DNA of 64,000 bases from Edaphochlamys debaryana (Eukaryota > Chlorophyta > Chlorophyceae > Chlamydomonadales): NCBI GenBank assembly GCA_016858145.1, contig JAEHOE010000094.1, positions 186,001-250,000 on the forward strand. The letters are read 5' to 3'. Every line of letters begins with the position of its first letter. The stretch's first letter is position 1. Positions 42,537 through 53,376 of the stretch are shown here, piece after piece. A model generated the notes under the pieces. The model saw nothing but the letters and a program-made list of their open reading frames with translations, ran no database searches and was not told the DNA's origin. Position numbers and translations under genes: made by a program.

Positions 42537-44216
42537 ATGGCTGTGCTCCAACCGGGCCTGCTGACCCTGACGATAGAGCGCGCCGCAGACCTGAAGGAGA
42601 TGGGAATGGTGCCACTGAAGAGGTGAGCGGGCCCGCTTCGTGCACACACGCGTTATTGGTAGCACTCGCATTAGATTGGCATCGCGTAGCAGAACGCTTC
42701 AGCCGGTGCAGGGGTGTATGGGGAGCTGGGCCGGGACCGGGCCTTCTCCGGGCCTCACCGGACCGCCTCGGACCGCCGCTTGGGTCCCTTGAAAGCCTGC
42801 ACCTTCGCCCACACCTTCCACTCGCAGCCACAGGCACAGTCCCTACTGTATTGTGCGTGTGGGCGGGCAAATGTCGCGCACGCAGGCCGCGGTGGAAGGG
42901 GGCCTGAACCCGCGATGGGACGAGGCGCTGCGGTTCTTCTGTCAAGGCGAGAGCACCGTGGTCGTGGAGGTGCAAGTGAGTCGCTCTTGAGTCCCTTAAG
43001 GTCTAGAATCCCCTCGCCCGGTACCAGCAGGTGCAATCCCCATGGAGCTCGTTTTACCCCTCCGACGTTCGCACGAACACATCAGCTGCTTGTCGGCCCC
43101 GCTCCGCCCTGACCCTGTGAGAATACTAGAGCTGCAGCAGCTTCCCCCGCCTTCCTGACTCATATCGTCTCTCCTCCCTATCCAGGATGAGGGCGGGGAC
43201 CACATCGGGGCCGCCACCTTCTCCCTGACTCAGGTCCGGGAGGCGGGAACCGACCGCCTCCAGGTGAGCCGGGAATGGAGGTAGCTAGGAGCAGGAGAGC
43301 GCCCCATGCCATGATTGACATCAAGAGGGCAGGGAAGATGAAGACCTTCACAAGGGACGTAGACGCAGCATAGCGTCTTAGATGCCTCCTCTCGGGAAGA
43401 AGGCGTTGTGCTGAGTCGAGGAGGGGGCCGTGGTGGATACAACGCGCTTTCCCTGCGTGCCCAGTGGGGAGGGTGTAAACGACACAGCGGAGGCCTCTTG
43501 CGCTGTTGTGCACCCGCCCACGCCAGCAAAGGCCCGTGAGGTCGGCACCCTGTCTGCCATGCCCCGCAGAGGGCCCATTCCGATGTTCCCGGCGGAGAAT
43601 CCCTGCGAAAACCCCGCCCCGACGCTCCGCCCTTTCCTTCCTCCCCACCCACCCCGGCATGGACCCGCAGGTGCCCGTGTGGAGCCATCGCCGCCTACCC
43701 ACGAACCGCAACACCCTCAAGCGCCACGGCACCCTCTCGGTCGCCCTCGCCTGGCAACCCGCAGCCCCCACGCCCTCCACGGCCGCAGCGAACGGCGCGC
43801 CGTCGCCCTGCCCGTACGGCGAGGTGGCGGCAGCGGCAGGGGCGGCTGCGGCGGGGGCCTCTGGATCGGGATCTGGATCCGGCCAAGGCGCGGCTCCGTT
43901 CGGATCCATGCCAAGCTGGATCCAGGCGCACGGGGCAGGCAACGCCGCTGCATCAGGTTCCACGCCCTCGCCCGCGCACCCGGGCCACGCGGTGGCGCCA
44001 GGACCCTGGTCCGGATCTGAATCTGGATCTGGATCGGGGAGCTTGCTCTACCCCCCGCCCGCGCCCTTTCACGCCTACTTCCCCCTGCCTAGCCACGCCC
44101 ACCCGGCGGCTGGGGGGTGCGGACTGCCCCAGGCGAGCGCCGACCTGCCCGCGCACTGGCTGTCGGGGAGCCCCGGCGCTGACCCCTCGCGCTACCCCTC
44201 CATCGTGCCAGTCTAG
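42537..44216 (+). CDS. divergent C2-domain protein with Ala/Gly/Ser/Pro tail (C2 copy 7)
   Basis: Exons 42537-42622, 42828-42975, 43186-43263, 43671-44216; 285 residues. Intron phases 1 and 2 match the rest of the family, but a third intron (43264-43670) splits what is one exon elsewhere. The C2 fold is recognisable: GLLTLTIERAADLKEMG, HSPYCIVRVGGQMSRTQAAV, LNPRWDEALRFF, then IGAATFSLTQVREAGTDRLQ. Calcium-loop acids are depleted: loop 1 has Glu/His/Ser where the others have Asp, and loop 3 is shortened to DEGGDHIG. It probably binds membrane or protein without calcium, or not at all. The long tail contains SGSGSGSG-type and Ala runs and Tyr/Pro/His stretches. An older paralogue than the other seven, on the opposite strand to copy 6. 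Confidence 0.8.
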
Positions 44217-45401
44217 CGGAGCGAGCGTGTGCTGACCCAACGCCAATAGCGGAGTGAGCGTGTGTGTGTGCACATAGTCGTCTTCGTGGCTTAGGTTGGG
44301 GGGGAGTCAACAGCTGATGTTGGAAGCTGAGTGGGGGTGGTGGCATGGGGGGGGCGGAGAGGGCCAATGTGCCGGTGTAGCGGGGGCAGCTGCACCAACA
44401 AGAGTAGTCCTGTGGCTGAGGTTGGACCAACCATTTGCATAGTGGGATATAGGAAGATGAGGGGAATGATGGGGGGCCGGTGAGGGGCATCCGCCATTGT
44501 GCCCGTGTTGCGGGGCAGGGCTGCGTCTATCGGGAGAGTCTGGTGGCTCAGGTCCAACCCACATGGGATGACGGGAGACCATAGCGGGGCGAGGACCAAC
44601 CGTCCATAATTGCTTTTAGCGGAGCGGAGCCGCACGGCGGCATAGGGCCCTGGCTCACAAGTTGTGCCGAGTCAGGAATTCGGAAGACAGGGTGACAGGC
44701 GGGTATACCGCGCCGCAGCTAGAAGAGAGGAGGATAAAAACGTGCGTGGACCTTTTCTGGCAGGCGTGGCGGATTGTGTGTGCGGGCGGTTCTGGGCATG
44801 CGCCTCTGGTGGTCTGTCTGGTGGTCTGTGCCGTCATAGGGGAGGAGGGCGTAACCCCCCGTGCTGCTGGGGGAAGTCCGGGGAGGAAGGAATGCAGTGA
44901 GGACGGTAGACCTATCCGAGCGGCGGTTGGGCTGTCAGCCATGTACGCGTCATCTTGATTGGGTGGCGCTGGCTGGAGTACATATGGCGTAAAATTGCAG
45001 GAGGTTTAGGTGGTGCACGTGTCAAAGGGCATATGTTCGCCCGATAGGGCCCGGGGTGTCTGCCGTGCCATCAACTAGCGGTACATAGCTGCCTGTACAT
45101 AGAGTGTGTACAGCATATTCTTACATTGATTGCATGGTAGGATGCGGGAGGCACGCAAGGCCTGTATTGGTGGGGCGCGGTGTAGGGGCGGTGGCCCACG
45201 TGTGGACAAGCGGGCGTGCGAGGCTCGCGCAGTCCGGTAATGTGGGCAGCACGAACCACACCGCCAGGCGGCACCATCTTGTAAGCAAAGGGTCACAATG
45301 TACGGACTGTGTACGTGACAGGCGGGACCCACGGGCCCTGATCAGCAGTCCGTACCGGTGAAGAGTGAGGGCAGGAGGGAACGAGCGCTAGCTTAGGCAT
45401 G

Positions 45402-45520
45402 GGTGGTTACAAGAAGGGGTGCACGGCGCTGCACGCCGTGGCCAGGCAGCCAACCTCACGGGCTTGCCTCCTACAAGCAATCACGTCGGCCCCTAACTTG
45501 GACGCCCCATAACTTGAGGA
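45402..45520 (+). repeat. dispersed short repeat R, forward copy
   Basis: Aligns with the 54311-54473 insert: GTGGTTACAA, TGCACGGC, then GCAGCCAACCTCACGGGCTT. Diverged relative to the other copies. Confidence 0.6.
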
Positions 45521-46308
45521 AGGCGAGGCTTGGCACGGCGAGACCAGAGGGGAGCTTCGGGCAGACCGCACACATGATGACGATCCCCCCCGCGCAGCCC
45601 CCAGACTTGATCCGCCCCATCGGCGTCTACGCGGCCCCAAGTATCACCCGAGTGAGGGGTTGGCCGTGGCCGTAAGCAGCACCCTCAGCGTGTCGTGGAG
45701 GGATGGAGGCACGCGGGGCGGCGGAACGGCGGAGGAGCGGTTGCCGCTGCTGAGGCCCGCCCTCACAGAAGGGGCGGTCAACGCAGGGGGGGCTCAGGCC
45801 GGGCAGGCTGGGCCCTAGAGGCGGAGTGGACAACAGCGCAGGAGGGAGGGTCGGCTGCGCGCGAGGCAAGGGCGGAAGCTCTGCTCGGAAGGCGGAGGCA
45901 GATCAACAGTCACGCGGCGTCACCGGACCTGGCCGGGCCCAGCTCTCTGCGAACTGCTGACTGCCGAGGCGAGGGCGCCAGCTCCTGCTCCCACGACCTG
46001 CTGCAACTTCCTCCTCGGCCCGAGTCGGGCAGCCCGGCGGGGCAACGTCCTTCATATACATACAGCTCCGAGCCGCGGCGCGGAAGATGTCGCGTCAGAG
46101 ATGCCGAACGCCCTCGCGCGACGCTTTGCCGTCCCCAAGGCCAGTGCTGTATATCCTCTGAGAGCTTGGCTACACCGATGACCAGCCAAGGCGAGGGTCG
46201 GCAAAGCAGCGCGTGATTGGGAATGTCGCTCGAACCCGACACCGGCTGGAAGGCGTCCTGACGGTTGCGAAGCCATCGCATCGCGTCGCCTACCCGCCCT
46301 ACCCCATG

Positions 46309-46318
46309 CTATATATAG
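46309..46318 (+). promoter_or_regulatory. TATA box of C2 copy 8
   Basis: GCTATATATAGCC at about 46308-46320, roughly 165 bases upstream of the ATG at 46478; the clearest TATA element in the window. Confidence 0.65.
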
Positions 46319-46477
46319 CCCCAGCCCGCACAGCTAGAGATATACATAATCGGTACAGACGAATAACCAACACAAGCTCCACAAGCTCACAGCAACCCCA
46401 AACCAACCGTGACACCCGTTGCGACCCCGCATACCTTCAGCTTGCGCGTGGCCACTTAGTGACCTTACTTACGAGCC

Positions 46478-47452
46478 ATGGCCCTTGAAGCTGGCGTAAT
46501 GGCCGTGACTCTGGAGTTCGGCAAGGACCTTAAAGACGGAGACTGGTTTGGCAAGTGAGTGTTTGGCTATATGAACGCTCATAGAATGCCCAAATGCAGT
46601 CCCGGGTGGCAGTCAGTTCGAGGTCCGTGAGTGGGCTCCTCGCGAAGCACAGGTCTCGAGCCCTGCCCTGACGCGACTGGTCGCCGCGCCCGCTCCGCTT
46701 ACACAAGCTTTCTTCTTGGCCATTTACAGGCAAGACCCCTACTGTGTTATCAAGTGCGGCGGCCAGACTTTCCGCACGAAGACTGCTGTCGATGGCGGGA
46801 AGAGTCCCGTGTGGAACGAGACCTTCACGTTCAACTGTATAAACGACAACACAATTGATCTGGAGATCAAGGTGAGCATTGTACTGCAGGCATCGCGGGG
46901 GGCAGGGAGGGGCGCAGGCTCGTGTCCGGGCCCAGGGGGCTTCGTACGTCAGGGTGCGTCTTCGTGCAGATGCGTGCCTGCTACATACCCAACGAGTCTC
47001 TCCCTTGCTCTCGCATGCTGCGCCATCCACCCTCATTCAAACACTGGCACTCAGACTAGTCCCTGCTCCCCTCATCCCCCTCCCCCTGACAGGACGAGGA
47101 CGTGGGCAAGGATGACGTAATTGGCACCGCCAGCTTCAGCCTGGCCAAGGCCCGTGAGACAGGGACGGACCGCATCAGCGTGCCGGTGCTCTCCAAGAAG
47201 AGCCGCAAGCAGCACGGCTTTGTGAGCGTCAGCCTCAAGTGGGAGCCCAACAGGCGGCCCCAGGCCCAGGCCCAGGCGGCTCCTCAGCCCATGTACTACG
47301 CCCCGCCGCCCCCCATGGGCTACGCCCCGGCCCCCATGTACTACGCGGCCCCGCCGCCCGGCATGTACGCGGCGCCGCCGCCCTACTACGCCGCACCGCC
47401 GGGCGCCTACATGCCGCCGCCGCAGCCCGCCTCGGCCCCTCCGGCTAAGTAG
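46478..47452 (+). CDS. C2-domain protein with Met/Tyr/Pro tail (C2 copy 8)
   Basis: Exons 46478-46554 (77 bp), 46730-46871 (142 bp), 47093-47452; 192 residues. C2 landmarks are LKDGDWFGKQDPYC, SPVWNETFTFNCINDNTI and DEDVGKDDVIGTASF, with acids intact. The tail follows PMYYAPPPPMGYAPAPMYYA and ends PPPQPASAPPAK, closely matching copy 6 on the other strand. It has the best promoter and 3' signals of the family (TATA at 46309-46318, TGTAA at 47741-47745). Probably cytosolic and calcium-responsive at membranes by family analogy. Confidence 0.88.
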
Positions 47453-47550
47453 TGCGAGACATGCGAGGAGGGGATGGCGTCTTGCATGGCGGGTCCTGAT
47501 GGCGGGCAGACCCCTGACCCTTGAGAGGGAAGCGCAGGGACGGGATGCAG

Positions 47551-47600
47551 ACCTCGGTGGTTACAATGGCGGACCCAAGAGGGGTGCACGGCAGCTTAAG
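47551..47600 (+). repeat. dispersed short repeat R, 5' fragment
   Basis: CTCGGTGGTTACAATGGCGG followed by a stretch matching the first part of the 54311-54473 insert. It lies in the 3' UTR of C2 copy 8. Confidence 0.55.
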
Positions 47601-47740
47601 GCGGTGGCCGCAGCTGCTGCAGGTGGTCGGGGGAGACGCCTGTTGTCTTATGTTTCCGCTCCCGTGAGTGTGTGTGTGTGTGGGGGGGGGGGCGCGGCGC
47701 TCCACCGGCCACTCCCACGGGGCAGGGAAGAGCCGCACGC

Positions 47741-47745
47741 TGTAA
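47741..47745 (+). terminator. TGTAA poly(A) signal of C2 copy 8
   Basis: TGTAA 289 bases after the TAG stop at 47450-47452. Confidence 0.55.
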
Positions 47746-48606
47746 CGCACATCTGTTGCCTGGGGCCATGCGCCGCAAAGATAATGAGGTTTGTGTGAAG
47801 ATATGAACGACCCTTCAGGGCGGGCTGTGGATGGACTGATTCCCTACTAAGCATTGAGGCTGACGCTTGACGTGCACTGATGCACCTTTCCGTCCCCTTT
47901 CTAGCTTTGCGCGTAAACTCGTCCCCGTTTACCAATTCCCCTTTCTAGCTTGGTGCGGTGTGTGCGTTTGTGGATTTCCCGTCGTACACAAGGCCGGTCA
48001 GACTGGGCACCGGACGCTCCTCCTCATCTCCAGTATCGCTGTCTTCCTTTACCTTATTCATGACGACATGGCATGTTGGCGTTGGCCGGTTCTGGCTTCT
48101 TTCTAGTTGGACAAGCACAGCCGCTCTCTTCCGTTCGGTCTCTTGGCTGCGGGGGCGTTGGATTGTGGGTGCTATGAACGCTGCACCTGGGGAGGAGGAT
48201 CACGCGAGGTCAGGGCTCTGTTCGAAGGCGTGCATCAACTCGCTGATGCATGCATGATGGGGCGGGCGACAAGTGTAAGCAACGGAAGTGATCATCAACT
48301 GGACCCCACGCCCCCCGAGCGACGAGCCTCACGCCGCCCGCCACTCACCCCAATGCACAGGCACTCGCATATGATCAGGACATGCACAACAGGCTCCATA
48401 GGTGGAAGCCTGCAGTCTGTGTGGAAAGGGGCAGGCAGGGTAGGGTGGAAAGTATTATTGAATAGGGGGGGGAAGTGAACAGGGAGGGCATTAGGGCGTG
48501 GCTCAATGCGTGGGAGTGAAATGTCTCTTAAGCATCAGGTGTTGGGGGCGGAAGGAGTGAAGGGGGGAGAGCCTGTGCGTGCGGCTTGTACTGGAGCGGG
48601 CCACGG
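47746..48606. other. intergenic
   Basis: No gene recognised. A (GT)n/G run precedes it near 47668-47692, and a GGGGGGAGAGCCTGTGCG word at about 48564 recurs at 48734. Confidence 0.45.
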
Positions 48607-49119
48607 GGACCCCCGCCGTGTCCCCTTCCCCACTCCATCCCCGCAAGCGATGAAGGGACGCTTCTGAGGGAGCCGGCGATGGTCGAGTGTGATGTCCCTG
48701 GAGCCTCCTTGTTTGACAAGGAAGAAGCGGAGGGGGGAGAGCCTGTGCGTGCGGCCTGTACATCACGAGGGCTGGAGGGGGACACGGGGAGAGGGGGGGG
48801 GGAGGAGGTCAGCGAGGTGGGGGAGGGCGTGTGCTGAGCGGAAACGGAGAACACAAAGCGTGCGGGGCGCTTGTGGCGAGCTAAAGCCCAAACGCGCCTA
48901 GGCACTCTTGCCGCGCTCAGCGCACCTACTCACTCCGTACACGCTGCGAGCGGAGTGCGGGGCTCACGAGCTCAGAACGCTGGCGGCGACTGAAACCGCG
49001 AGTCTGCGGCACGATTGTGCGTGGCCTGATGGCGGTGCGTCTCAGCCTCCAGCTGGGTGGAAAGTCAATATTTCTACAGAATCAGGTTCGGGTGTCGTAC
49101 ATATCAGGCCGGATACGCC

Positions 49120-49192
49120 CTGCGTTGGAGCGGGGGGATGGGGGAGCGGGGGGAGGGGGGAGCGGGGGGATGGGGGAGCGGGGGGATGGGGG
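49120..49192. repeat. GGGGGAGCG/GGGGGATG minisatellite
   Basis: Purine-rich 8-9 base units upstream of the unknown ORF; a slightly different arrangement of the same units is at about 54040-54105 in copy 2. Confidence 0.8.
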
Positions 49193-49352
49193 CGGGCACG
49201 GCCTTCGGCCGGCGGCGTCAAGACTTGCTTGGCTTGCACAGCCATTGCGCTTACGCTTTCTTGCACGAAGCAGCTAGAGCACAATTAACCCCTATGCGCT
49301 GTTCTTTCCCCTCGCGCGCGGCGCTGTTGGCACCGGCACGGCCTTCACCGCC

Positions 49353-50234
49353 CTTGTGCCCACTCCCCAGTTTCCTCGCGCCTCTCTGCACCAGCTTGGC
49401 GCCCAGCCACAGCCGCAGCTGCAGCCACAGCAGTCTCGCAAGCGCACCCGGCAGCAGGACGAGGAGGCAGCTGATGACACAGCCGGCGAGGAGGGGGCTG
49501 CGGATGCCGCGGCAGCTGTGAAACGTGAGAAGAAGAGAGGGCGTCGCAGCATTGCGATGAAGAAGGCGGCTGCTGCGAAGCGGGACGCTGTGGCTGGCGG
49601 CTGCTATGAGGTAGCAGACCCCGTGTCAGTTCCGGCTCCACCCGAGCTTCAAGCGTCCTATCACTGGCGGGATGATGCCCAGGCAACAGCAGACGCCAGA
49701 GCAGCCCTGGAGCAACCGGGGGACTTCTACATCCTTTTGGGAGGGGGGGCGGGAAGGAAGGCACCGCTCCCTCCAGACGGAGCAGACCCACGGGCAGGGC
49801 AGACGGTAGACCTGGACGGATGCAAGCTGCAGCCCTTCCACCCCCCCTGCTTTGAGAAGAAGGGCATCATCTACCTGCCTCCCTCAACCCCCCGTCCTCG
49901 CGGCTGGTACTGGTACAAGCTGAAGGTCGACAAGGCCAAGCTGCTGGCATCCCTCGACGACCCCAGCATGTATGAGCACCGCTGGACCTTCATCGAGGGC
50001 GCTCAGCGGGGCACGCTGAGAGGCCAGGCCTTCACCGGCGGGCCCAACAACGTCGGCGTGGCGCCCGACCCTGGCGCGCCCCCGCCAACCCAGGAGAACT
50101 GGTGCGCCGAGTACCTGCTGGTGGCGGCAGCAGCGGCTCCAGGCGTGCCGCAGCCGCTTCACCCTCACCGTGCTCTGGCCCGCACCTTCAACATTCGGCA
50201 CAGCGGCGCCTGGACGCCCTTCGGAAAGCGCTAG
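49353..50234 (+). CDS. unknown protein, basic N-terminal region
   Basis: Not recognised. Open frame of about 293 codons from near 49353 to the TAG at 50232-50234. The N-terminal part is Gln-rich, then SRKRTRQQDEEAADD and KREKKRGRRS resemble nuclear-localisation or DNA-binding basic patches around an acidic stretch. The C-terminal half is more globular, with many aromatic residues (ASYHWRDD, RGWYWYKLKVDKAKLL, EHRWTFIEGAQRGTLRG, ENWCAEYLLVAAA). No ATG opens the frame at its 5' end; the first in-frame ATG is well inside. A CCCCAG at 49365-49370 could be a splice acceptor, so an upstream exon is likely missing. Presence in a dispersed duplication suggests it may belong to a mobile element or a small gene family. 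Confidence 0.45.
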   Translation, partial: LVPTPQFPRASLHQLGAQPQPQLQPQQSRKRTRQQDEEAADDTAGEEGAADAAAAVKREKKRGRRSIAMKKAAAAKRDAVAGGCYEVADPVSVPAPPELQASYHWRDDAQATADARAALEQPGDFYILLGGGAGRKAPLPPDGADPRAGQTVDLDGCKLQPFHPPCFEKKGIIYLPPSTPRPRGWYWYKLKVDKAKLLASLDDPSMYEHRWTFIEGAQRGTLRGQAFTGGPNNVGVAPDPGAPPPTQENWCAEYLLVAAAAAPGVPQPLHPHRALARTFNIRHSGAWTPFGKR

Positions 50235-50870
50235 TGAGTTGGTGCGGGTCTTGGGGTGATGCGGTCGGGTGACTGGTTCCGGGGTGCTCGGTTCGTATCA
50301 GGCCTGTACGGGAGGCGTATCCGGGCGTATCCGCTGGCAGTCGCAATGCGTTTGTGGCCCCGCGGCAACGCGCCTGGACGACCGCCCCACAGCAGACCAA
50401 CAGCGACGGCCCAGGAACAGCAGTCGCAACGCACTCGGAACGCCCAGACGCAACCGCAACTGCCTTCGATTTTGAGGCGTACTTATCCATCGGTTCACCC
50501 ATGGCACGGGACGACGGGGGGAGGCGGCTCTGAGGGGTGGCGTTGAACGAAAGTTGCCTGCGGGAACGGGAGAGCAGCTCTGGGAAGTTCCCTGCGGGAA
50601 CGGGAGAGCAGCGGTATCGGGTACGGCGGACACCGACATTCTGGAAGCGGTGCGTGGGCACAGCCCCTGTGTAGATGGCAAGCAGTATGCGCTCTGGAAA
50701 ACCGCTGTGAGAGGACGCCGGTCGCTTCAGTACAGCCTGACACAGCCGTGACACCTACCGCTGTCCACTGGACCGCGGGGGCTGGCAGCAGACCTCACGC
50801 CCCGAGCGCCAAACGCCTCGGGCGGGTGGGTTCCACAGAGGTAGCACGGCAGCCGCTCAGCTTTGCTATG
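50235..50870. other. 3' flank of the unknown ORF
   Basis: Contains the end of the duplicated block (50457) and a tandem pair CCTGCGGGAACGGGAGAGCA at about 50557 and 50590. No gene. Confidence 0.45.
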
Positions 50871-50877
50871 GTTGACG

Positions 50878-51591
50878 CAGGGGGGGGGCAGGAAGTGTAA
50901 AAAAATACACCACGCTTTAACTTTGGAGAGCTCGACAAGAGGAGCCCAAATCCGCTTCCAGAATGAAAATCGAGGTTCTAGGGAAAAAAGTTATGAGCCC
51001 TCAAAGTTGGGGGGGGGGAGGGGGGGGGGGGGGGGGTCCCGAACTTTTGTACAGCTCCCGTCCGAACTTTTGTCACAGCGGTCTGACGCAGCCCAAGGGC
51101 CCTTTCCTTGCGTAAACGCGTGGTATCAAGGAGAGGCTGAACCGTGGGTGTGCCTGAGCACCACAGACCATCGGGATGGTGGTCGGAGGGTGGCTGCGGG
51201 TGCCACATGTCGGCATGTCCGCGCGTGGGACACGTCACGACCGGCACTGCTACCGCTGCTAGGCGTCCGGGTGTACTAGTAAGACCGCACCTCGTCATAT
51301 AGGAGGCCTAGGGCATGAATAGCGCGGATGCAAGGTACCGGAGAGTGGTCCATGGACGCGGGGATGGTCAATGGACAGGACCCAAGCCTCATCGACGCTT
51401 CCGGTTCACGTGCAAGGCAGTAGCGCACATGAAGCGCAGCCGATTGGCACAAAAGTCGAGGGAAATGGGTTACATTATGACCATGTACGGCAGTGTGTGC
51501 AGTGTACGGCAAGGGGGGTGGGTGGGGGGGTCGGGGGGGTCCGAACTTTTGTGGGGTGGTGTATGGAACTAATGTTTCTACCCCCCCCCTG
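50878..51591. mobile_element. non-autonomous DNA transposon with CAG(G)9 ends
   Basis: 714 bp. The left end reads CAGGGGGGGGGCAGGAA and the right end reversed reads CAGGGGGGGGGTAGAAA. Similarity continues imperfectly to ATACACCAC in both. GTTGACG lies directly outside both ends (50871-50877 and 51592-51598), a 7-bp (or 8-bp, given shared G/C) target duplication. Three copies of CGAACTTTTGT lie near the ends (51040, 51063, 51542). No transposase is encoded. CAGGG ends and a 7-8 bp duplication fit the hAT superfamily. Confidence 0.75.
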
Positions 51592-51598
51592 GTTGACG

Positions 51599-52717
51599 CC
51601 GGAGGTCAGGAGAGAAGTGCGGCAGGTTGGGGGGTGCGCATGCAAGGCACGTGCCATCCATCAGTACCGTGGCGCCCGCACTTGAAGGTTCATTCGCTGT
51701 TGCACGCTCGCCCAGGCCTGGCCCCCAGAGTGCCTTTCGCCCTCGGGCCCAACAGAGGCCAAAGATAGCAATGCTGTGGCTGTGGCTGCCTGCAGGCTTG
51801 CCTTCCTCGGCCTTCCCACCCCTGCACTATGTGCCCCAAGATACAGTAATCAGAATAAATATAACGCCCTGGGTGGGTAGATTGGGGGCCGCTGCCGACC
51901 AGGCCCCCACCATGCGGCGGCGGCAGCTATCCTATACGCCGCCTCGCTCACACGGATGGCGTCGGCGGCTGCACTGGATGGACGCTTGGCTACGGAAATC
52001 CTCAGAACACGGCAAACACCCTTTTACGGACTGGCAACACGAAGATGCCTTGCCCGTATGTACGCCTGAGCGGGCGCTTCCCTCGTGCTTGGCCCTCTAC
52101 CCGTCCTCGAGTGGCTTCCTGCCACGTTTTTGGGCTGAGCCCCCGGCGCGTAGCGCCTGGCGCGGAGCGCCAGCCGGGGGGCGAAAGGCGCCCGGAATTA
52201 CCCCGTGTTGGCGTGCGTGCCTGCCGTGCCGAGCAGGGAAACTTATCGACCATTTGAAGCTAATAGCGAGGTAGTTTCGACAAGTTTGGGCACGGCTGTT
52301 GCGAGGATGCCTGTGGTGCCGACTTCGGTCAAACCTCGCCGACCAAGCCCGGACCGAGCGCGATGTTGCTATCTTACCTTCTGCAACTCATATCCGTCGA
52401 GTCGGGTAACACTTTGTGGCCAGTCGGCGTGGAAATGTGTTTCGCCCCGCGTCCATCCTCGGCCCCCTGTCCCCCCGAAGCTTCGCGCGGAGCGCGCCAC
52501 ACGGCCCCGCGCTTTGCACCGTGCCTGCACGCATATGCCGCTGCCCAGACATTCTAGGGCTCAGCCCTTTTTCCAGCTTCGAGGAAGCTGACACCCATCT
52601 TGTCTCGTCCCGTACCCGCAGCCACCAAGCGCTTCGCTTCGTTGTTTTCTTCTACACCCGCAGCACAGTTTTGGCAGCTTGTGCCTGCCGTCGTGCTGCT
52701 CTGCATGGCTCTCTGCG
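51599..52717. other. intergenic between two transposon-like elements
   Basis: No gene recognised. An imperfect palindrome of GGCGC/GCGCC words at about 52143-52200 could form a hairpin. Confidence 0.45.
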
Positions 52718-53376
52718 CAAGGGGGGGGGGGGGTTGTTACAAACAAAGTTCCCGGATGTCATGCCCCAAAGTTCCCGGACGCCCCGGGAACGACGACCGA
52801 CTCGGACCGACCGAACCGTACAGTGTACGACACTGCCGTACATGGTCGTACGTACGCCATTTTATGTCCTTCGTGGACTGCTGGCCGCTAGCACTATCCG
52901 TAGGCGCGCATAGCACTGCCGGTGGCCCAGGTTGGTCGGGTACCATCGACCATCCCCCGGACCCCGACCCGTCAGTTGACCAACGGCTCGGCACCAGAGG
53001 GCGGTGTCAGGGCTGTGCATTGCAAGAATTGTGCGGTCTCAGGCGCGGGAGTGGAAGGCGGGCTTCTGGGAGCACCTGGGAGACGCCTTTGGGTGGCCGC
53101 GTGTGTGCCCGGGGACCGGCATGCCGACATGTCCCAACGGTCCCGACCCCCTAACACCGCTGGAAGGGTACGCGTGACCTGCCAGCATAAGGTCTTGCCC
53201 TGCTGCATGATCAGGGCGTGTGGGATGATGCTGGGCGCTGCCCTATGCCGCTGTGACAAAGTTACCGTGCCGCCCTGCCCAAAGTTCCCCGACCCCGACG
53301 ACCGACCGAGAACTTTGGGCCCCTATAAGTTTGCAATGAGGCATGATGTATGTTTTGGAAGTACCTACCCCCCCTG
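52718..53376. mobile_element. possible second G-run-ended non-autonomous element
   Basis: Left end CAAGGGGGGGGGGG at 52718; right end TACCCCCCCTG at 53366-53376. Internal words ACAAAGTTCCCGG, CCAAAGTTCCC and GAACTTTGGG are reverse-oriented relatives of the subterminal word in the 50878 element. TCTGC flanks both sides but the longer duplication is imperfect. Ends are less well matched than in the first element, so boundaries are tentative. Confidence 0.4.

Larger units (their letters stand above)
44217..46477. other. intergenic with imperfect repeats
   Basis: 2.3 kb between copies 7 and 8. An imperfect duplicated segment (about 44340-44440 and 44470-44570, shared GGCTCAGGTCCAACC/GGCTGAGGTTGGACC-like words) and one copy of dispersed repeat R (45402-45520) are present. 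The last 300 bases are the promoter region of copy 8. No gene recognised. Confidence 0.5.
48607..50457 (+). repeat. dispersed duplication, copy 1 (intact)
   Basis: Nearly identical to 53527-54805 except for about 735 bases present only here (about 49215-49950) and a 163-base insert plus target duplication present only in the other copy. The copies are in direct orientation, 4.9 kb apart. This copy contains the unknown ORF ending at 50234. Confidence 0.85.

Noticed and set aside
45071..45361. Short frames on both strands around 45.1-45.4 kb
   Set aside because: No splice context, domain or codon pattern separating them from chance in high-GC sequence.
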